Numbered from the stretch's first letter, positions 21,084 through 34,100 are shown. The stretch: 64,000 bases of DNA from Dactylorhiza incarnata (GCA_033032865.1 JAWHQI010000716.1:62001-126000); one strand, 5' to 3'. Numbers and translations are program-made. The notes: generated by a model from the letters alone, not told the origin.

Positions 21084-23938
21084 TGTCACAACCAGCATTT
21101 TCTCTGAATTTAGGAATATCAGAGTAAAAGAAAATACGCGTCATGATGCCACATCATGCAGGAGACAACTGCAGACGCTCAGGTGGAAACCTATTACTTG
21201 CATAATCAAAACATGTTTACATGATAGATCATCATTTGAAATCGTTTATTTGAGTTTGGGGGTAAGAACCATGTCTCTCAGTTCGTGGATCAACTAGTCC
21301 ACCAAGAAAGTATATGTAATTGCAGCGGAAAATACTTGATTTAGTTCACTTAAAGTCCTAAATGCACGTGAAGACAGGACATAAAGTAAATGATATGCAC
21401 ATATCTAGGCATAGTATAAGTACAAAAAATATCTTTTAGGCGACTTTAAAGATAAGGATTTCAGTAAAAAGGTATGCAATGTGGATGAAAGAAAAGCCAT
21501 TTTTATAACTATAATGCACCTAGACATAAATCATTCCCAGAGAGCAAGATACTCAAGATCCAAAAAGTAGTAGCAATTAACTGGCAAGTAAACTATAAAG
21601 TATCAAAAGGGCACAACGGGCGTCAACAACCTGACACTAACCCGTTGGCTACAAACTAGCATGTCTGAACACAAGAGAAAACTAACCACAACTACCTCGC
21701 AACAGTGGAGTAAAATAGCAACTAAAACTCCCGAAGACTCCGGGCTACACCACTAGCAGCTAAGACTCTGAACCCGAGGCATTCAATAAAACAAAGAATG
21801 CCTCAGCAAGGGATTACAAGTGGCAGAAAAATAAGAAGAAAAGTAAATAAGGCATAAGGGGTACCAACCCAAACCATATTTACCGAAAGAGGAGCTCCAA
21901 ACAAAGAACTAAGCAAGCACCAAGTGCACCAAAATGCCATAAAGAGGAACAAACAAAGTTCATTTATCTTGTTAAATTTTATTAAAGAGACTGATCAACT
22001 CAAATTAAACAGGTGGCGGCCCTTTATCCTCTGCCAACCCAAAAGGACAAAAAATAAACGGGTGGTGGTACTTTATCCACTGCCACCCAAAAAGCCAAAA
22101 CCAGGTGGTGGTCCTTTATCCACTGCCACACAAAAATAATTAAATTAAGATTCAATTAAGGCACGGGACGTAACCCGAGATATCGACACCATAACACCCT
22201 AAGAATAGGGTCACAGATAATGTAAACACTGCAAAAGACGATTCATAAGAGAAGACATAAGTCATTCAGCCACTATGGGTATGAGGTTTCAAAGAATAAA
22301 AGTAATCGGAGGCATAACTCAAGCATTAAGAAGTATAGAGCAATTCTTGAGAACCCAATGGTCAAGATACAAGGGTTTCAAGAGAAGTCAAAGACAGAAC
22401 AAGAGGTTGTAGAGAGATCCAAGTGAAGGGACAAACATTTCTCGAGAGATTAGAAGCAGGGAAAGAAAACCGCATCTCGAGAAATTAAAGCAGGGATCAA
22501 GCATTTCTCGAGAAAGAAAGGGGCATGGATAAAATATTTCTCGAGAAATTAAAGTAAAGGAAGAGTTGATCTCGAGAAACTAAATCAAGGGAAAAGTCTC
22601 CCGAGAGAATCAAGGCAGGGTCTATGTTTCTCGGGATAAAAGTTCTCGAGAATAGAAATGCAGGAGAAAGGCTGCTCTCGAGAAATTAAAGCAAGAAGAA
22701 AAAACAACAACAAAAAAGTTCTCGAGAAGTCAAAGGCCAGGACAAACAGTTCTCGAGAAATTAAAGGCTAAGATCATACATTTCTTGAGAACTCAACAAA
22801 CAGCAGGAAGAAATATTCCAGGCCAACACAATTCCACCAGGGAAAACATTAGATACATAGGGGAGAATAAAGACAGAGGGGGTAGTTGCTAGCTATCATG
22901 AAACACTCAAAATGCAAACCAAAAGCACAGCAAGAACCCATAAACAAGGAAGAACAGTGCTTCAGGAAATAAGAAAGAAGGAGGAGAAAGCCACTTGCCT
23001 CAAAACCCGGCGAACCACAAATTTCTCCGCTCCAGAAGCTAAAGATCTGGCCAAGAACTTACCCGAGCACAAAACCTGGAACCTTTCGGATCAAAAGGAG
23101 GAGTTAGGTCACTACCTCAAACCCCAAAAATCCAAGAATAGGGAAAAGCTTACCTCTAAAACGAAGATCTCGCCGAGAGCTTTCCGAATCAACTCTCCAA
23201 ATGCGATTCTGACTACAATAGCCCTAGAAATCGCCGGAACTCCTCGACAGGCTGCTCTCGCACGCAAGAAATCTAGGTCAGCCGACAGGAAAGGAGATGA
23301 AAAGAATTAAACCTAAACTTAAGGTATAAATACTAAGCTCCCAGGAAATCGTAGAACCCAGCCAGCAGTTCGTCGAACGAACTCAGCCAGCATATCGCCG
23401 AACGCAGCAAGCCCGCAGTTCGTCGAACGCAGACTGCTTGTAGTTCGTTGAACGCAGGATGCCTCCCGTTCGTCGAACGCAGACTGCCTGCAGGTTGTCG
23501 AACGCAGGCTGCCTGTCGTTCGTCGAACGCAGGCTGCCTGCTGTTCATCGAACGCAGGCTGCCTTTCGTCGAACGCAGACTGCCCGATGTTCGTCGAACG
23601 TAGACAGGGAAATACAAAGACCACTCCCCCTTCTACTTAAACTATGACGGAGACTAAAACACCTCAGACTTCTATGAAATCCGCACCTAAACTGAAATTC
23701 AGCGCTACGAATCCAACGACGAAGTCAGAATTTAATTCCAATGAGCCAAACTCGGGGTAAAGCTTCCCGAATCTAAGATCTCAATAACTACACAAAATCT
23801 CGCACGCTCGATCTAATTTACATACTTTAATCAAGCTAAGGCTCAAAACTAAACCTAATGAGTTGACGTAACGCCCTTACGCCAAAAATTACGCCACAGC
23901 GACCACGTAAATAATTAACAAAAATCAGGGACATTACA
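21084..23938 (-). repeat. Element 3 5' LTR, full length
   Basis: 2855 bp, TGTAA...(G)TGACA when read on the minus strand. Carries the same hairpin, CTCGAGAA (22430-22800) and TTCGTCGAACGCAG (23370-23610) arrays as the left LTR. Apparent identity with the left copy is high by eye, with a few small indels. A frame at 22912-23310 corresponds to the 14557 frame and is considered non-coding. Confidence 0.9.
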
Positions 23939-24260
23939 TGAGCCTCAAACATCAACTCCTCACAGAGCTTGCCAAAATGCGGGACACACACCCTTCCATT
24001 TCTCTTCAACAGTCCACCGACCATCTCCAAAACACTGCCTTGGCTTTGCTGAGCTTCCAACACCAACTGTTGACACTCTTCGTCTGCAATGGTCGCCTCT
24101 TGGATTCGATCTGCTAAGTCACGCTACATCTCGATCTAGTTCAATCGAGCTACAATAGACTCACCTCTAGCCACACAAGCAATGTTAAGAGACTCGAACT
24201 CTCGCACCAAACGCTCATCTTGCACTTCAATCTAATTACCTTGCCCGAAATACTTTCTAC
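23939..24260 (-). pseudogene. Element 4 RNase H-integrase linker
   Basis: Shifted frames give LVLEAQQSQGSVLEMVGG and NGRVCVPHFGKLCEEL, typical of the segment before the chromoviral integrase HHCC finger. It ends at element 3's LTR, which shows where the insertion occurred. Several stops interrupt it. Confidence 0.65.
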
Positions 24261-24899
24261 TCAAGTTGTCAGCCACCACGTTGGCCCTTCCTGCATATAC
24301 TGAATCACTATGTCGTAGTCCCCAAGGAACTCGATCCACCTACGCAGTTTCATATTAAGATCTTTCTGATCCAGAAGATATTTCAGACTTTTGTGGTCCG
24401 TGAAGATTTCCACCTTCGCACCATACACATAGTACCACCACAATTTCAACGCAAAGATCACCACCGCCAACTCCAAGTCATGGACGGGATAATTTTTTTC
24501 ATGAGGCTTTATCTGCCTTGACCCAAATTCTATCACGTTGCCATGCTGCACCATCACGCAACCTAACCCGTAACCTGACGCGCCGCTAAAAATCTAAAAC
24601 CCTTTAGTCCCACAAGGAAGACTTAGGATTGGAGCAGACATCAATATTCCCTTCATGTTCTCAAACGCACGGGCGCACTCCGGTGTCCACACGAACTTCT
24701 GGTCCTTGCGAGTAAGAGAGGTAAGGGGCAAAGCCATCAACGAAAAGTTCTCAACGAACCTTCTGTAATAACTGACTAGTCCAAGGAAAATCCGGACATC
24801 CGCCACGGTTTTTAATACAGGCCAATCTATAATGGATTCAATCTTTGCCATCTCTACTGCCACCCCATCTCCACTGATCATGTGACCCAAAAATACCAC
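24261..24899 (-). pseudogene. Element 4 RT thumb and RNase H
   Basis: MVFLGHMISGDGVAVEMAKI, FLGLVSYYRRFVENFS and FVWTPECARAFENMK (24899-24594) form the RT thumb/connection. 24557-24261 carries RNase H pieces: [26 protein letters not shown] and [17 protein letters not shown] stop separates them near 24594, close to the expected first RNase H Asp (DASG motif), which is damaged. Confidence 0.85.
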
Positions 24900-24980
24900 T
24901 TTCCCGATCCAGAACTCGCACTTCTAGAACTTAGCATAAAACTGGTTCTCCCTCAGAGTCTGCAACACCAATCTCAAGTG

Positions 24981-25711
24981 TCACTCATGTTCCGCCTTCG
25001 ACTTCGAGTACATTAGGATGACATCGATGAACACCACCACGAATAAATCCAGGTATTTTCGGAACACTCTGTTCATTAAATCCATGAACTCTGATGGTGC
25101 ATTCGTCAAACTAAATGACATCACTGAGAACTCAAAATGACCATATCTTGTCCCAAATGCTGTCTTGGGAATATCCTCCTCTCGAATCCTCAACTGGTAG
25201 TAACCCGACTTCAAGTCTAATTTGGAGTACACCGTCAACCCCACCAGCTGATCGAACAAATCATCGATTCGCGGAATCAGATACTTATTCGTAATGGTCA
25301 GCTTAATCAACTCACGGTAGTATATGCATAACTTCTTACTACCATCCCTTTTCTTAATGAACAACACCGATGCACTCCACGATAAAGAACTGGGCCTAAT
25401 ATACCCCTACTCTAGCAACTCCTGCAACTGCACCTTTAGCCAGCCAGTTCCTTCGGTGCCATCCTAAATGGAGGACGTGATATCGACCTCGCATCAGACA
25501 CCAACTCTATCGAAAAGTCGATTTCACGCTGAGGAGGTGCTCCCAAAAGCTCCTCGGGGAACACATCCTCGAACTCTTCCCCTACAGACACTTCTCTGAT
25601 TGCCAACTTTGTGGCGTGAGTCTCCAACAAAGCTATAAATGCCTTACCTCCTTGATTCACCGTAAACATCATTTGTACGATGGAAATCAGGGAACAAGCC
25701 ACTCCGCCCAT
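24981..25711 (-). pseudogene. Element 4 reverse transcriptase, catalytic motif mutated
   Basis: 25711-25436 holds the lead-in EEFEDVFPEELLGAPPQ and PPFRMAPKELAG. 25367-24981 holds [31 protein letters not shown] and the polymerase motif read as FIDVILMYS. The family motif is FIDD, so the second Asp is Val (residue 116, codon 25020-25022). CIDYREL also reads CIYYREL, a second lost Asp. Predicted inactive. Confidence 0.87.
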
Positions 25712-26030
25712 GCCCTCGAACTTGACCTCTGCTCAACCTTCACTCCTAAGGGTAACCACCTTCATCAGGCAGTCAATACTAGCTCGCTGCTCTGCAAGCC
25801 AGTCCATCCCCAAGATAAGGTCATTTCCTTCCGGTGGTCATGAAAGACCCATTCGACATGCGCACGCTAAGCTCCACCTCTGCCTCGATAGTCTCAACAC
25901 CGATCCTCTGGATAAATCATTCCACGAGAAAAGAGTGTGATGCTCACATGTCGAACAACACTCTAGAGGGGTAGCCAAAAAATAGCACGAAGCCTAAACA
26001 TGCACATATCAAAATGAAAGGTTGCAAACA
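25712..26030 (-). pseudogene. Element 4 protease remnant
   Basis: In a broken frame near 25935-25965 the minus strand reads VLFDM-stop-ASHSF, matching the retropepsin motif DSGASHSF with a stop in the active-site loop. The catalytic Asp survives but the frame does not. Confidence 0.6.
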
Positions 26031-26033
26031 ATT

Positions 26034-27190
26034 TTAAGTTACCGAACAAAAGCTTAAGATTTTCATAACAGTCACCACATCAGGTTGACGAATCGCTTCT
26101 TGCTGCCCAAAGGTTGTACACTCTAGGCTGCACATGAGGGAAACGTGAAGCACTTTACTCTGTCGCTTTCCCTTTCTCCCCATAACTAGGGTCGAAACGC
26201 ATCGACTGCTCCTGCTCCTTCTCTGGCTCACTCCACCCTCGGAACAGAACTGAGCTATGTGAACCACCTTGCCACACTTAATGCACGTCACGGGTCCCTT
26301 AGAATGGAACTCCCCAGAAGCTGCACCGCTTCTCTCACCAGTCCTAAAAGGATGGTGCTTTCTCTTCCATCGTCTTCCATTGTACTTCCCTTGAGACTGA
26401 GAAGGTTTACCTTCTCCTTGCTTCGTTACAAAGCCCTTAGATGCTGGGTTTGCTCCATGTCGCTCTCCAACGTACGAGCGGCTTCGACTAGCTCAGTAAA
26501 TCCTATATTCCTCAAATCTATAAGTGGTTGCCTTAAGTTTTCTCTCAGACCTTGATAGAAGAGGTTATCCCTCTCCTCATCATCTGCCATGGTCATTCCC
26601 GCGTAACAACCCAAATCAGTAAACTCATGCAGGTGCTCATCTACCAACTTCTCGCGCTGCACAAAGTGCAAGAACTACCTCTGAAGTGCTAACCTTGTCG
26701 AAGAGGGGATATAATGCTTCAGGAAGGCATTCCCAAACTCTTCCATGGATGGGGCACGTCCAGGGAAATGACGACTGCTATGATTCACCCACTACAGCTT
26801 GGCATCACCTTCTAACATAAACATCATGAACTGGGACTGCTTATCCTCTGGGGTCTCTACCACCTTCAAGAGTTCCTGAATCCTCGCCAACCAATCTTCG
26901 GCATCCATCGGAGTGCCGACTCCCTTGAATGTCGGAGGATGGAAACTCAAAAAATACTTCATCTGACGGTCTCCTTGCCCAACTGCTCTCTCAGCTAATG
27001 ACTTACATGACTCACTCCCACCTCCGGTGTAATAGTAATCGGGGTAACAAGAGTCGTAGCCTACACAATAGGTGTCATAATCGGTGGCCTCGCCACTGCT
27101 TGGGCCGCAACCATCGCCTCTGCTAGCATACGATAGAAGTTTGCTGGGGACACGCCTATATTCATAAGGGCTGGGATAGTAGCACTGCAT
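26034..27190 (-). pseudogene. Element 4 gag remnants
   Basis: 27190-26792 encodes the N-terminal part (KYFLSFHPPTFKGVGTPMDAEDWL, FMLEGDAKL). 26671-26426 encodes the gag core (HEFTDLGCYAGMTMADDEERDNLFYQGLR). 26291-26034 encodes a zinc knuckle CIKCGKVVHIAQFC (CX2CX4HX4C). Frameshifts and stops separate the three. A tyrosine- and glycine-rich patch (DYDTYCVGYDSCYPDYYY) lies near the N-terminus. Confidence 0.85.
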
Positions 27191-27385
27191 GCCAAAGGCT
27201 CCTCTTGTTGCCCCGACTTCCCCGCATCATCACCTCCATCCTAGCATAAGCAAGGAAAGAACAAATCAAACTCTATTCGCAAGACTCGAACACAGGACAC
27301 TCATGATCCCGCAAAGTAATCCTATGTGGACAACCTCTTTACGCGATCTAATTACACTAAATCTCAACAAGAACGTTAACCTCCC
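27161..27385 (-). repeat. Element 4 leader segment, copy B1
   Basis: Matches 30933-31159 base for base with scattered differences, from TTCATAAGGGCTGGGATAG to AACCTCCCT. It contains the gag start region and leader. It is cut at 27386 by the SIRE-like LTR. Confidence 0.85.
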
Positions 27386-28697
27386 TATTGGGAATATTGC
27401 CCTCAATATTCCCTTGATTTGAAAAGGCATCACACACAATGCTAAGTACATATTGTATTTGATAAACCCTATTTTACATCATGTCAAAGCAGGGTTAGTT
27501 CATTCCAAGCATTAGAATAAGGTCTGTGGTTTACTGTCAAAATTGCTGAGACAACCTCACTGTCTCAGTTGAACCGCTAAGACGAGGCCAGGAACCGCTG
27601 AGAAGGGGTCTGCCTCAGCTGAGCTGCATTTAGACAGAATCTATTGAGAAGACTATCTGTCTCAGTGGATCCGCTGAGACGAAGGCAACTCAACCGCTGA
27701 GACTGAAGACTATCGCAGCCCAACCGTTGAGACAGATTCAAATCTGAAGACAGCATTGGCGGGATCTGCATTTGGCGCAAGTGGACATAAAGCAAGATAA
27801 AGTATTCTATCCTCCTACATACTGTGTCAGGGCCCTCCTTAGAGCCATTGAAGGTGGAATAAGTATAAAAGAACAAGTTAGGGCATTTCAGAAGTTGTGC
27901 TGAAAAGTGGAAAGAAAACTGCACTGTTTTATTGACGGCTTGCACAAGTACTTCAAGATTGATTTCTAGAAGTGCAAGTTGATCTTTCCTCATATTCTGA
28001 AGTGGAAGATCAGATAGGAGCAAGGTCTAAAGTTTTACCATTCAGCCCTTCTTCAAGGCAACACCAGCTATGCATCAACAATAGAAGAAAAAAGGCTGAA
28101 GGATACATTTTTGATGCCATATATTGTAAGCATAACTTATAACCACTGTAAGAATAATCTTATTCTGAGTTTGTAGGGCATTTTGCCTGAGTTGTAGGGT
28201 TGTTGAACCTAAGATTGTAAGGTTGTTGAGCCTAAGTGTATAAGGCTATTTAGACTGAACTAGTAGAGATGTACTCCTAGCTTGAGGTGTAGGATCGCTG
28301 TGGAGGTCTGAGATAGGGCTTCTTGATCGACCTGAGGTAGGAAATCAGTGGATTTCTGAGTTGTAAGAGTTGGAGCACTCTGAGAGGTAGGGTTGGTTGG
28401 GCCTGAGGTAGGGTTTGGAGCAAACCTGAGAGATCCTTTATGATCTGTGTTGTAAGCTCTTTGAGCTGAGTTTGGAACATATTGCCTTGTCTATCACACT
28501 GTTAGAAAGGTGTAGAGGGAAAGTGGACTACCCATAGACACACTATTTTGGGGAACCACTATAAAGGACTGTGTACTTTCTGTGGTGTGCTTGAGTTTTT
28601 GTTTATTATCTATTAACTGCTAGCAGCACTTAAGAAAATTAAAGAGACCTATTCACCCCCCTCTAGGTGAATTAGACTACTACCCTATAAACCATCA
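27386..28697 (+). repeat. Element 5 5' LTR
   Basis: About 1.31 kb. It ends with CACCCCCCTCTAGGTGA followed by the PBS, the signature of SIRE-type LTR ends. A cluster of CCGCTGAGAC and CTGAGACA/TGTCTCAG repeats lies at 27540-27735. It is related to the solo LTR at 52193-53633. Confidence 0.85.
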
Positions 28698-28778
28698 AGT
28701 GGTATCAGAGGGAGGTTGGTCATTAAGGACTTAACAGTCTGACCAGATCCTACATAGGTGTAGTCAAATCTGAATCCA

Positions 28779-30337
28779 ATGGCTGCCACTGGAGGTCAGA
28801 AGAAAATGGGGTCTATAAAGTTGCCCATATGCAAAAAGGAGACTTTTGGCATATGAAAGCAAATGGTAAGGCTGTTCATGGAAGCCTCAGACCCTAAGAT
28901 TTATATTACTATCAAGGAGTGTCCTTTTGTCTTCACAAATCCCTCCACTATTGATCCTACTAGACAAGTGGCCAAGTCATATGCTGAAATGGCTAATGAT
29001 GAAATTGCACTTGCTACCATGGACAACCGAGCATAAAATATAATAGTAAATGCAATTGATGATTCCACCTTTCAAAACTTGGTATTGAAGAAGTGAGGGA
29101 TGATAGGAAATCCCTCCTTAATCAAGAGTATGAATCCTTCAGGCAACACAACCTGGAATGCATAGCTAATTGCTATGAGAGATTCTTCAGGGTGATTAAT
29201 GAGATGAGGACCTATGGAAGGGTCTTCAGTCATTATGAGCTAAATGACAAATTCCTAAGATCTCTTACAAGAGATTGGGATACAAAGATATGTGCCATCA
29301 GAGAAGTGGTAAAGCTGGGTGAGACCCCTCCCCATACTTTGGTTGGAAAGCTGCACTCCTATGAGATGCAGCTGTCTGCAAGGAAGGAGGAGGACACATC
29401 CACCAGGCCTCATGCAAGGGAGAGAGCCGTGGCTATCAAAAATGAAAGCTCCAAGAAGAGAAAGACCAGAATGCCTTCTCCACCAAGGAGGGTTGCTGAC
29501 CCAGAAAATTCTAAGCTCATCACATCCAACAACACCTCATCTGATGAGGAATTTGCTGCCTTCTCAAGGAACTTCAAGAAGCTAATGAGGAGAAAACAGT
29601 GGAAGAACAAACCTTCCACCTCCTCACATCCCAAGAATGATCACAGCAGATCAGACAGTCATCACCCCAAGGGTGACAGTTATGATCCTAAAAATGTTAA
29701 ACATATTTCAAATAATGTGATATGTTATTGCTGCAGCAAGCCTGGACATGTCATAGCTGACTGTCCAGTCAAAAGAAAGGAAAGAGGTGAGAAGAAACCT
29801 CATCACCATAAGGGAAGGAAGGGTGAAAAATCCTTTCTAGCAAAGAAGGAGAAAAGCCGGAGTTAATCTGAGTCATCATCCTCAGTATCAGAAGAAGAAG
29901 AAGCCTACATTGGACTGTTTGCAGCTGATGAAGATGAAGACATTCTTGCTGCTAAAGTTAGCATCAGGGCCCTCTATCACACTCAGAAAGTGACATGGAG
30001 GAGGATAAAGATGATAGGGAACATCATGACTTAATGGCCATAATAGATGATGATGAAGAAAGTCAGGACAATCCTGATAAGGTATCTACTCCTTTCCCTT
30101 CTTCTGATTATGAGTCAGTGCTAGATTCTGAAGCATGCTCATCAAATAATGAAAATGGTTGAGAACCTGAAGTGGATGTCAAATAATTGATTGACGAGTA
30201 TGATGCTCTTTTGGAAGCTCTGAAAAGGAGCATGAAGCAAGCCAAGAGGGAAGCTCAAGAAATTGCTTACCTTCAGCTGGCTAAGCAAGATTGCACTGAG
30301 TCATCTACCCAGGTGGCTCAGATGAGTAGAGAGATCT
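28779..30337 (+). pseudogene. Element 5 gag, frameshifted and truncated
   Basis: ATG at 28779 (MAATGGQKKMGSIKLP), then a frameshift near 28850 and stops before the longest open part at 29093-29866. That part carries the copia gag core (FFRVINEMRTYGRVFS, DWDTKICAIREV) and a zinc knuckle CYCCSKPGHVIADC (CX2CX4HX4C) at about residues 212-225, then a Lys-rich tail. After the stop at 29866 an acidic, Glu/Asp-rich C-terminal region continues in broken frames to 30337 (EEEEAYIGLFAADEDED), as in SIRE gag. No protease is reached. Confidence 0.85.
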
Positions 30338-30935
30338 GTTGACCCAGTATAGAAATGTTTTTATGGCTCAGATCTTCAAAACAGGAAGGAAATTCTGCAT
30401 CTTTGGAAACATTCATTTTATGCAACCATAACACTGGCGTAGTTGAGTCTAACGCCTAGCATTGATTCAAATCATTCCCAAAATGCTCATGCAATCACTA
30501 CAACTTCCCTCCATGCCATTTTCATCTTGGTGGGAACGAAAGTCAACACCGACGTTAAGAGTTAACGTCGGGCGTTAGCTCTCTTCCATTTTTTTCAGCT
30601 TGTGAGCAAATCCAGACCAACAAACAACAACCTTGTGTCATCTTTGTTCAAACCTGCATGCTAAAAACACAATGGAAAACAAGATCAAATACAAGTAGGA
30701 CTTGTTATTCTCAAATTAAAGGGATGCGAAAAACCGTGTTCCAACAGCCTTCACAAACAAACGGCATCACAAGCCATTCACCACGCACAATATTTCCGCC
30801 CCAAGCCAACGTTCGTTCTCACACAAAACATAAAAGGGCATCACAACGACGTTTATGTCGTAATCGGATTTCTAGCAAAATCCCTAAAATGCACGTTAAG
30901 CAACATCACCGAATTGTACCACCGGTCGCGATTTC
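30338..30935 (-). repeat. Segment A1: second copy of solo-LTR/element 4 LTR sequence
   Basis: Matches 33025-33619: first the outer ~410 bases of a copia LTR ending TTCCAACA (30746), then GCCTT and element 4 LTR sequence up to CGCGATTTC. It joins the leader copy B2 at a shared TTC. It therefore includes the target-site copy of the solo LTR and must postdate that insertion. Confidence 0.85.
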
Positions 30936-31170
30936 ATAAGGGCTGGGATAGTAGCACTGCTTGCCAAAGGATCCTCTTATGCCACGATGTCCCCGCATCA
31001 TCGCCTCCATCCTAGCATAAGTAAGGAAACAACAAATAAAACCCTATTCGCAAGACTCAAACACAGGGACACTCATAATACCGCAAAGTACTCATATGTG
31101 GACAACCTCTTTTCACGATCCGATTACACTAAATCTCAACAAGAACGCTAACCTCCCTCTAATACCAATT
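30933..31170 (-). repeat. Element 4 leader, copy B2, with PBS
   Basis: Repeats B1 and continues to the intact leader end. The PBS is 31157-31167 (minus TGGTATTAGAG, one change from the initiator tRNA-Met site), followed after three bases by the LTR edge at 31171. Confidence 0.8.
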
Positions 31171-34100
31171 TGTAACACCTCCCCTGTAATGATCGTATAA
31201 TATAGATTCAACCGGGACCCCACATCATATAATCGCCACAACTTTAGTATTAGAAGCTGATATAGATTCTACCTAACTCAAAACTAGGAACAAACACAAC
31301 AGAAACATTAACAAATGTACAGAAGCTGTTCACATCTATAGAAGAGTACCAGGTCTTAAGGCCTTACAAAACAACTGCCCAAAACATCATTTATACAACA
31401 CCAGAAAATCCGAAATCTAATAACATTCCTATGCTACCTCGACATGCAAGCCGGAACAAAATAATGAAACATAAACATTCTAAAAATCAAGGGGTGGGGG
31501 GGGGGGGGGGGGGGGGGGGGGTAGGGGGTACACTTCATGATGCTTAGGCCTTATTGGCCGGTGAGCTAGCTCCATCTTGCGATCCTTGCCCTTCATTCAT
31601 TACACAAAAAGCGGTATAACGAGGGTCAACATTGGATGACCAACAATGGTGTAACCACACCCCTCCTCCCGGCCGTCCTAGCAAACCCCGGAGAACTACA
31701 TCACCTTGCAATTCAGTACTTCGTATGCAAATGTAATTAAATAGTATAACATAAAAACAACAGGTATGAGTGTCACAAACATCATCCATGTTTCTATGTT
31801 GAGAAAATAAAGTAAGGGGCCTACCAATGCAACATGTATGCAAACCTAGGTTTCACCCAAGGCACCCTATGGCGTGTATGTTTCTAACATAACATCAAAC
31901 ATCATAATTTCATAACAAACAATGGGTACTCATCATTTCCCCCAAAGGCATACAAGCCCAACGACAAGAACTCCTGCTGAGACCCCACCCTCACATGGCC
32001 CTCAATTCCATCAGGCTTGTCCATCTGCTCACCCGTTATCGCCACAATCACCACATCAAGCACAACCGATGCTAAGAAATTTTTCCTAGATGCCACCCGC
32101 ACATGACCCACAATGCCAACGGGCTTGTACATTAGCACAAACATTCTCGTCAGTTATCACAAAAGGGGACTTGTCTTGCCGAGACACTCTCCACACATGA
32201 ATTTTAACATTTACAGGCTAACTAGCCGACCACAAAGACACGCCTTTGTTGGCTCTTGAGGCGCACTTAGAGGGGGGGGGGGGGGTGAATAAGGGTTTTA
32301 GAAAACTTTAATCTTGTATAGAAAACTTTAGATATTTTATTAGAAGTAAGTTAAATCAAAAGTAAAGAGATAGAAATTAGAAATGAAATCAATTTTTTTA
32401 AACAAGAAAAGACATGATTATCATTTATAAAATTGATTACAAAATCTGATTTTTATGACACTAGAAATCAAAGGCGAAATATGAAATACTCTTTTCGTTT
32501 TATATACCGACTCTTCTCACTAAGAACCGGTTGGCTTTAGCCGATCTCTCCCCAGATACGGCCTAAAGCCGTTCTAGCCCTTCTATCACCAGAAAGGCCT
32601 CGAGCAACCCCTAGATCAACTCCCTAGACCCAGTCGCCAACACGAGGCGAATTGCTCCCTAAGTCCTACCCAGACCTAGTCGCCAACACGAGGCAAATTC
32701 ACGAACCGATTACAATGATCAATATAAAAGACAAATATAAAAACTCCCTATGAGGTAATCTGAAGAAGACGCCGAAGAATCGCTGAAGATCGTTGAAGTC
32801 CAAGTGTGCGTTCTTCGCATTGAGTTAGCATGTTGATCCAAGCCTCCTTTGATTCCTCCTTTTGAAATTTAGTGGGAGATCCTTTGTGGTATGGAAATAT
32901 GACCCTCACAAATAATTCAGAGTGCTGGAATAGGGGTCCTTAGCATTAGGTGTTGGAGAAGACAAAATCCACCTATTTATTGGACTGGACGCTAACGCCT
33001 GCGTTAAGGCTAACAACGCCTGACGTTGACCCAGTATAGAAATGTTTTCATGGCTCGGATCTTCAAAACAGGAAGGAAATTCTGCATCTTTGGAAACATT
33101 CATTTTAGGCAACCTTAACACTGGCGTTGAGTCTAACGCCTAGCATTGAGTCAAATCATTCCCCAAATGCTCCTGCAATCACGGCAACTTCCCTCCATGC
33201 CATTTTCATCTTGGTGGGAACGAAAGTCAACGCCGGAGTAAAGAGTTAACGTCGGGCGTTAGCTATCTTCCATTCTTTTCAGCTTGTGAGCAAATCTAGA
33301 CCAACAACAACAACCTAGTGTCATCTTTGTTCAAACCTGCATGCTAAAAACACAATGGAAAACAAGATCAAATACAAGTAGGACTTGTTATTCTCAAATC
33401 AAAGGGATGCGGAAAACTGTGTTCCAACAGCCTTCACAAACAAACAGCATCACAAGCCATTCACCACGCACAATATTTCCCACCCCAAGCCAACGTTTGT
33501 TCTCACACAAAACATAAAAGGGCATCACAACGATGTTTATGTCGTAATCGGATTTCTAGCAAAATCCCTAAAATGCACGTTATGCAACATTACCGAATCG
33601 TACCACCGGTCGCGATTTCGGCTTCACCCACAATGCCTAATCCGATAATGGAGCAGATCTCTAATGCAAAATCATGTCATGGACGGACTCAATCAACCCG
33701 ATGGTTCCTATTGAACCAAGGCGACCCAAACCCCTCTCATTTGAGAGATCCAGTGCCAAAATTTCAAAAAAAGAGAAGGCAAAACAAGAGATGCCATGCA
33801 CACATCCTAAAATCGGGAGAAGAGATGTCGTTACCCTTTGATCTATCTTCCTCACCATGGATCGATTGAAAAGCATGGATAGAAATGAGCGCCTTTGAAC
33901 CCTCTCCGCAAAGACGGTCTCGGATCGACGAACGGAGCTCCGAAGCTCCAACAATGGCGGATCTTGCTCTCCTTTTTCCTCCAATCTCCCCCTCTCACCT
34001 TAGCCCCCAAAATCACAAAAGACTTAAGAATAAGAGAAGAGAACCTCTCTGCCCTTCTTAGGGCTTTCAGGCGCACTAACCTGAGCCCTTAGATTAAGAT

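Larger units (their letters stand above)
12969..23938 (-). mobile_element. Element 3: Tekay-type chromovirus (Ty3/gypsy), inactive
   Basis: Two LTR copies (12969-15641, truncated, and 21084-23938) flank PPT, integrase with a chromodomain-like tail, RNase H, RT, protease, gag and PBS in minus-strand order. The RNase H-integrase-chromodomain sequence and initiator tRNA-Met PBS fit the Tekay/Del lineage. It interrupts element 4 between the RNase H and integrase coding regions at 23938/23939. Stops in gag, at the end of protease and in RT, a frameshift in RT, and Asp-to-Asn changes in protease and integrase make it dead. Confidence 0.92.
27386..30337 (+). mobile_element. Element 5: truncated SIRE-like Ty1/copia element
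   Basis: 5' LTR 27386-28697, PBS 28700-28710 (TGGTATCAGAG), then gag from 28779. Sequence stops abruptly at 30337 inside the gag C-terminal region, with no pol and no 3' LTR. The LTR start TATTGGGAATATTG appears to be a mutated TGTTGGG. The right-hand junction joins a fragment of another LTR at 30338. Confidence 0.85.

Noticed and set aside
27161..31159. B1 and B2 as LTRs of a further element
   Set aside because: They contain gag start and leader sequence of element 4 and lack TG/CA ends, so a duplication is the simpler reading.
33661..34092. Possible host gene fragment with several overlapping ORFs
   Set aside because: It lies inside element 4's LTR, the ORFs overlap on both strands and none has a recognisable domain.
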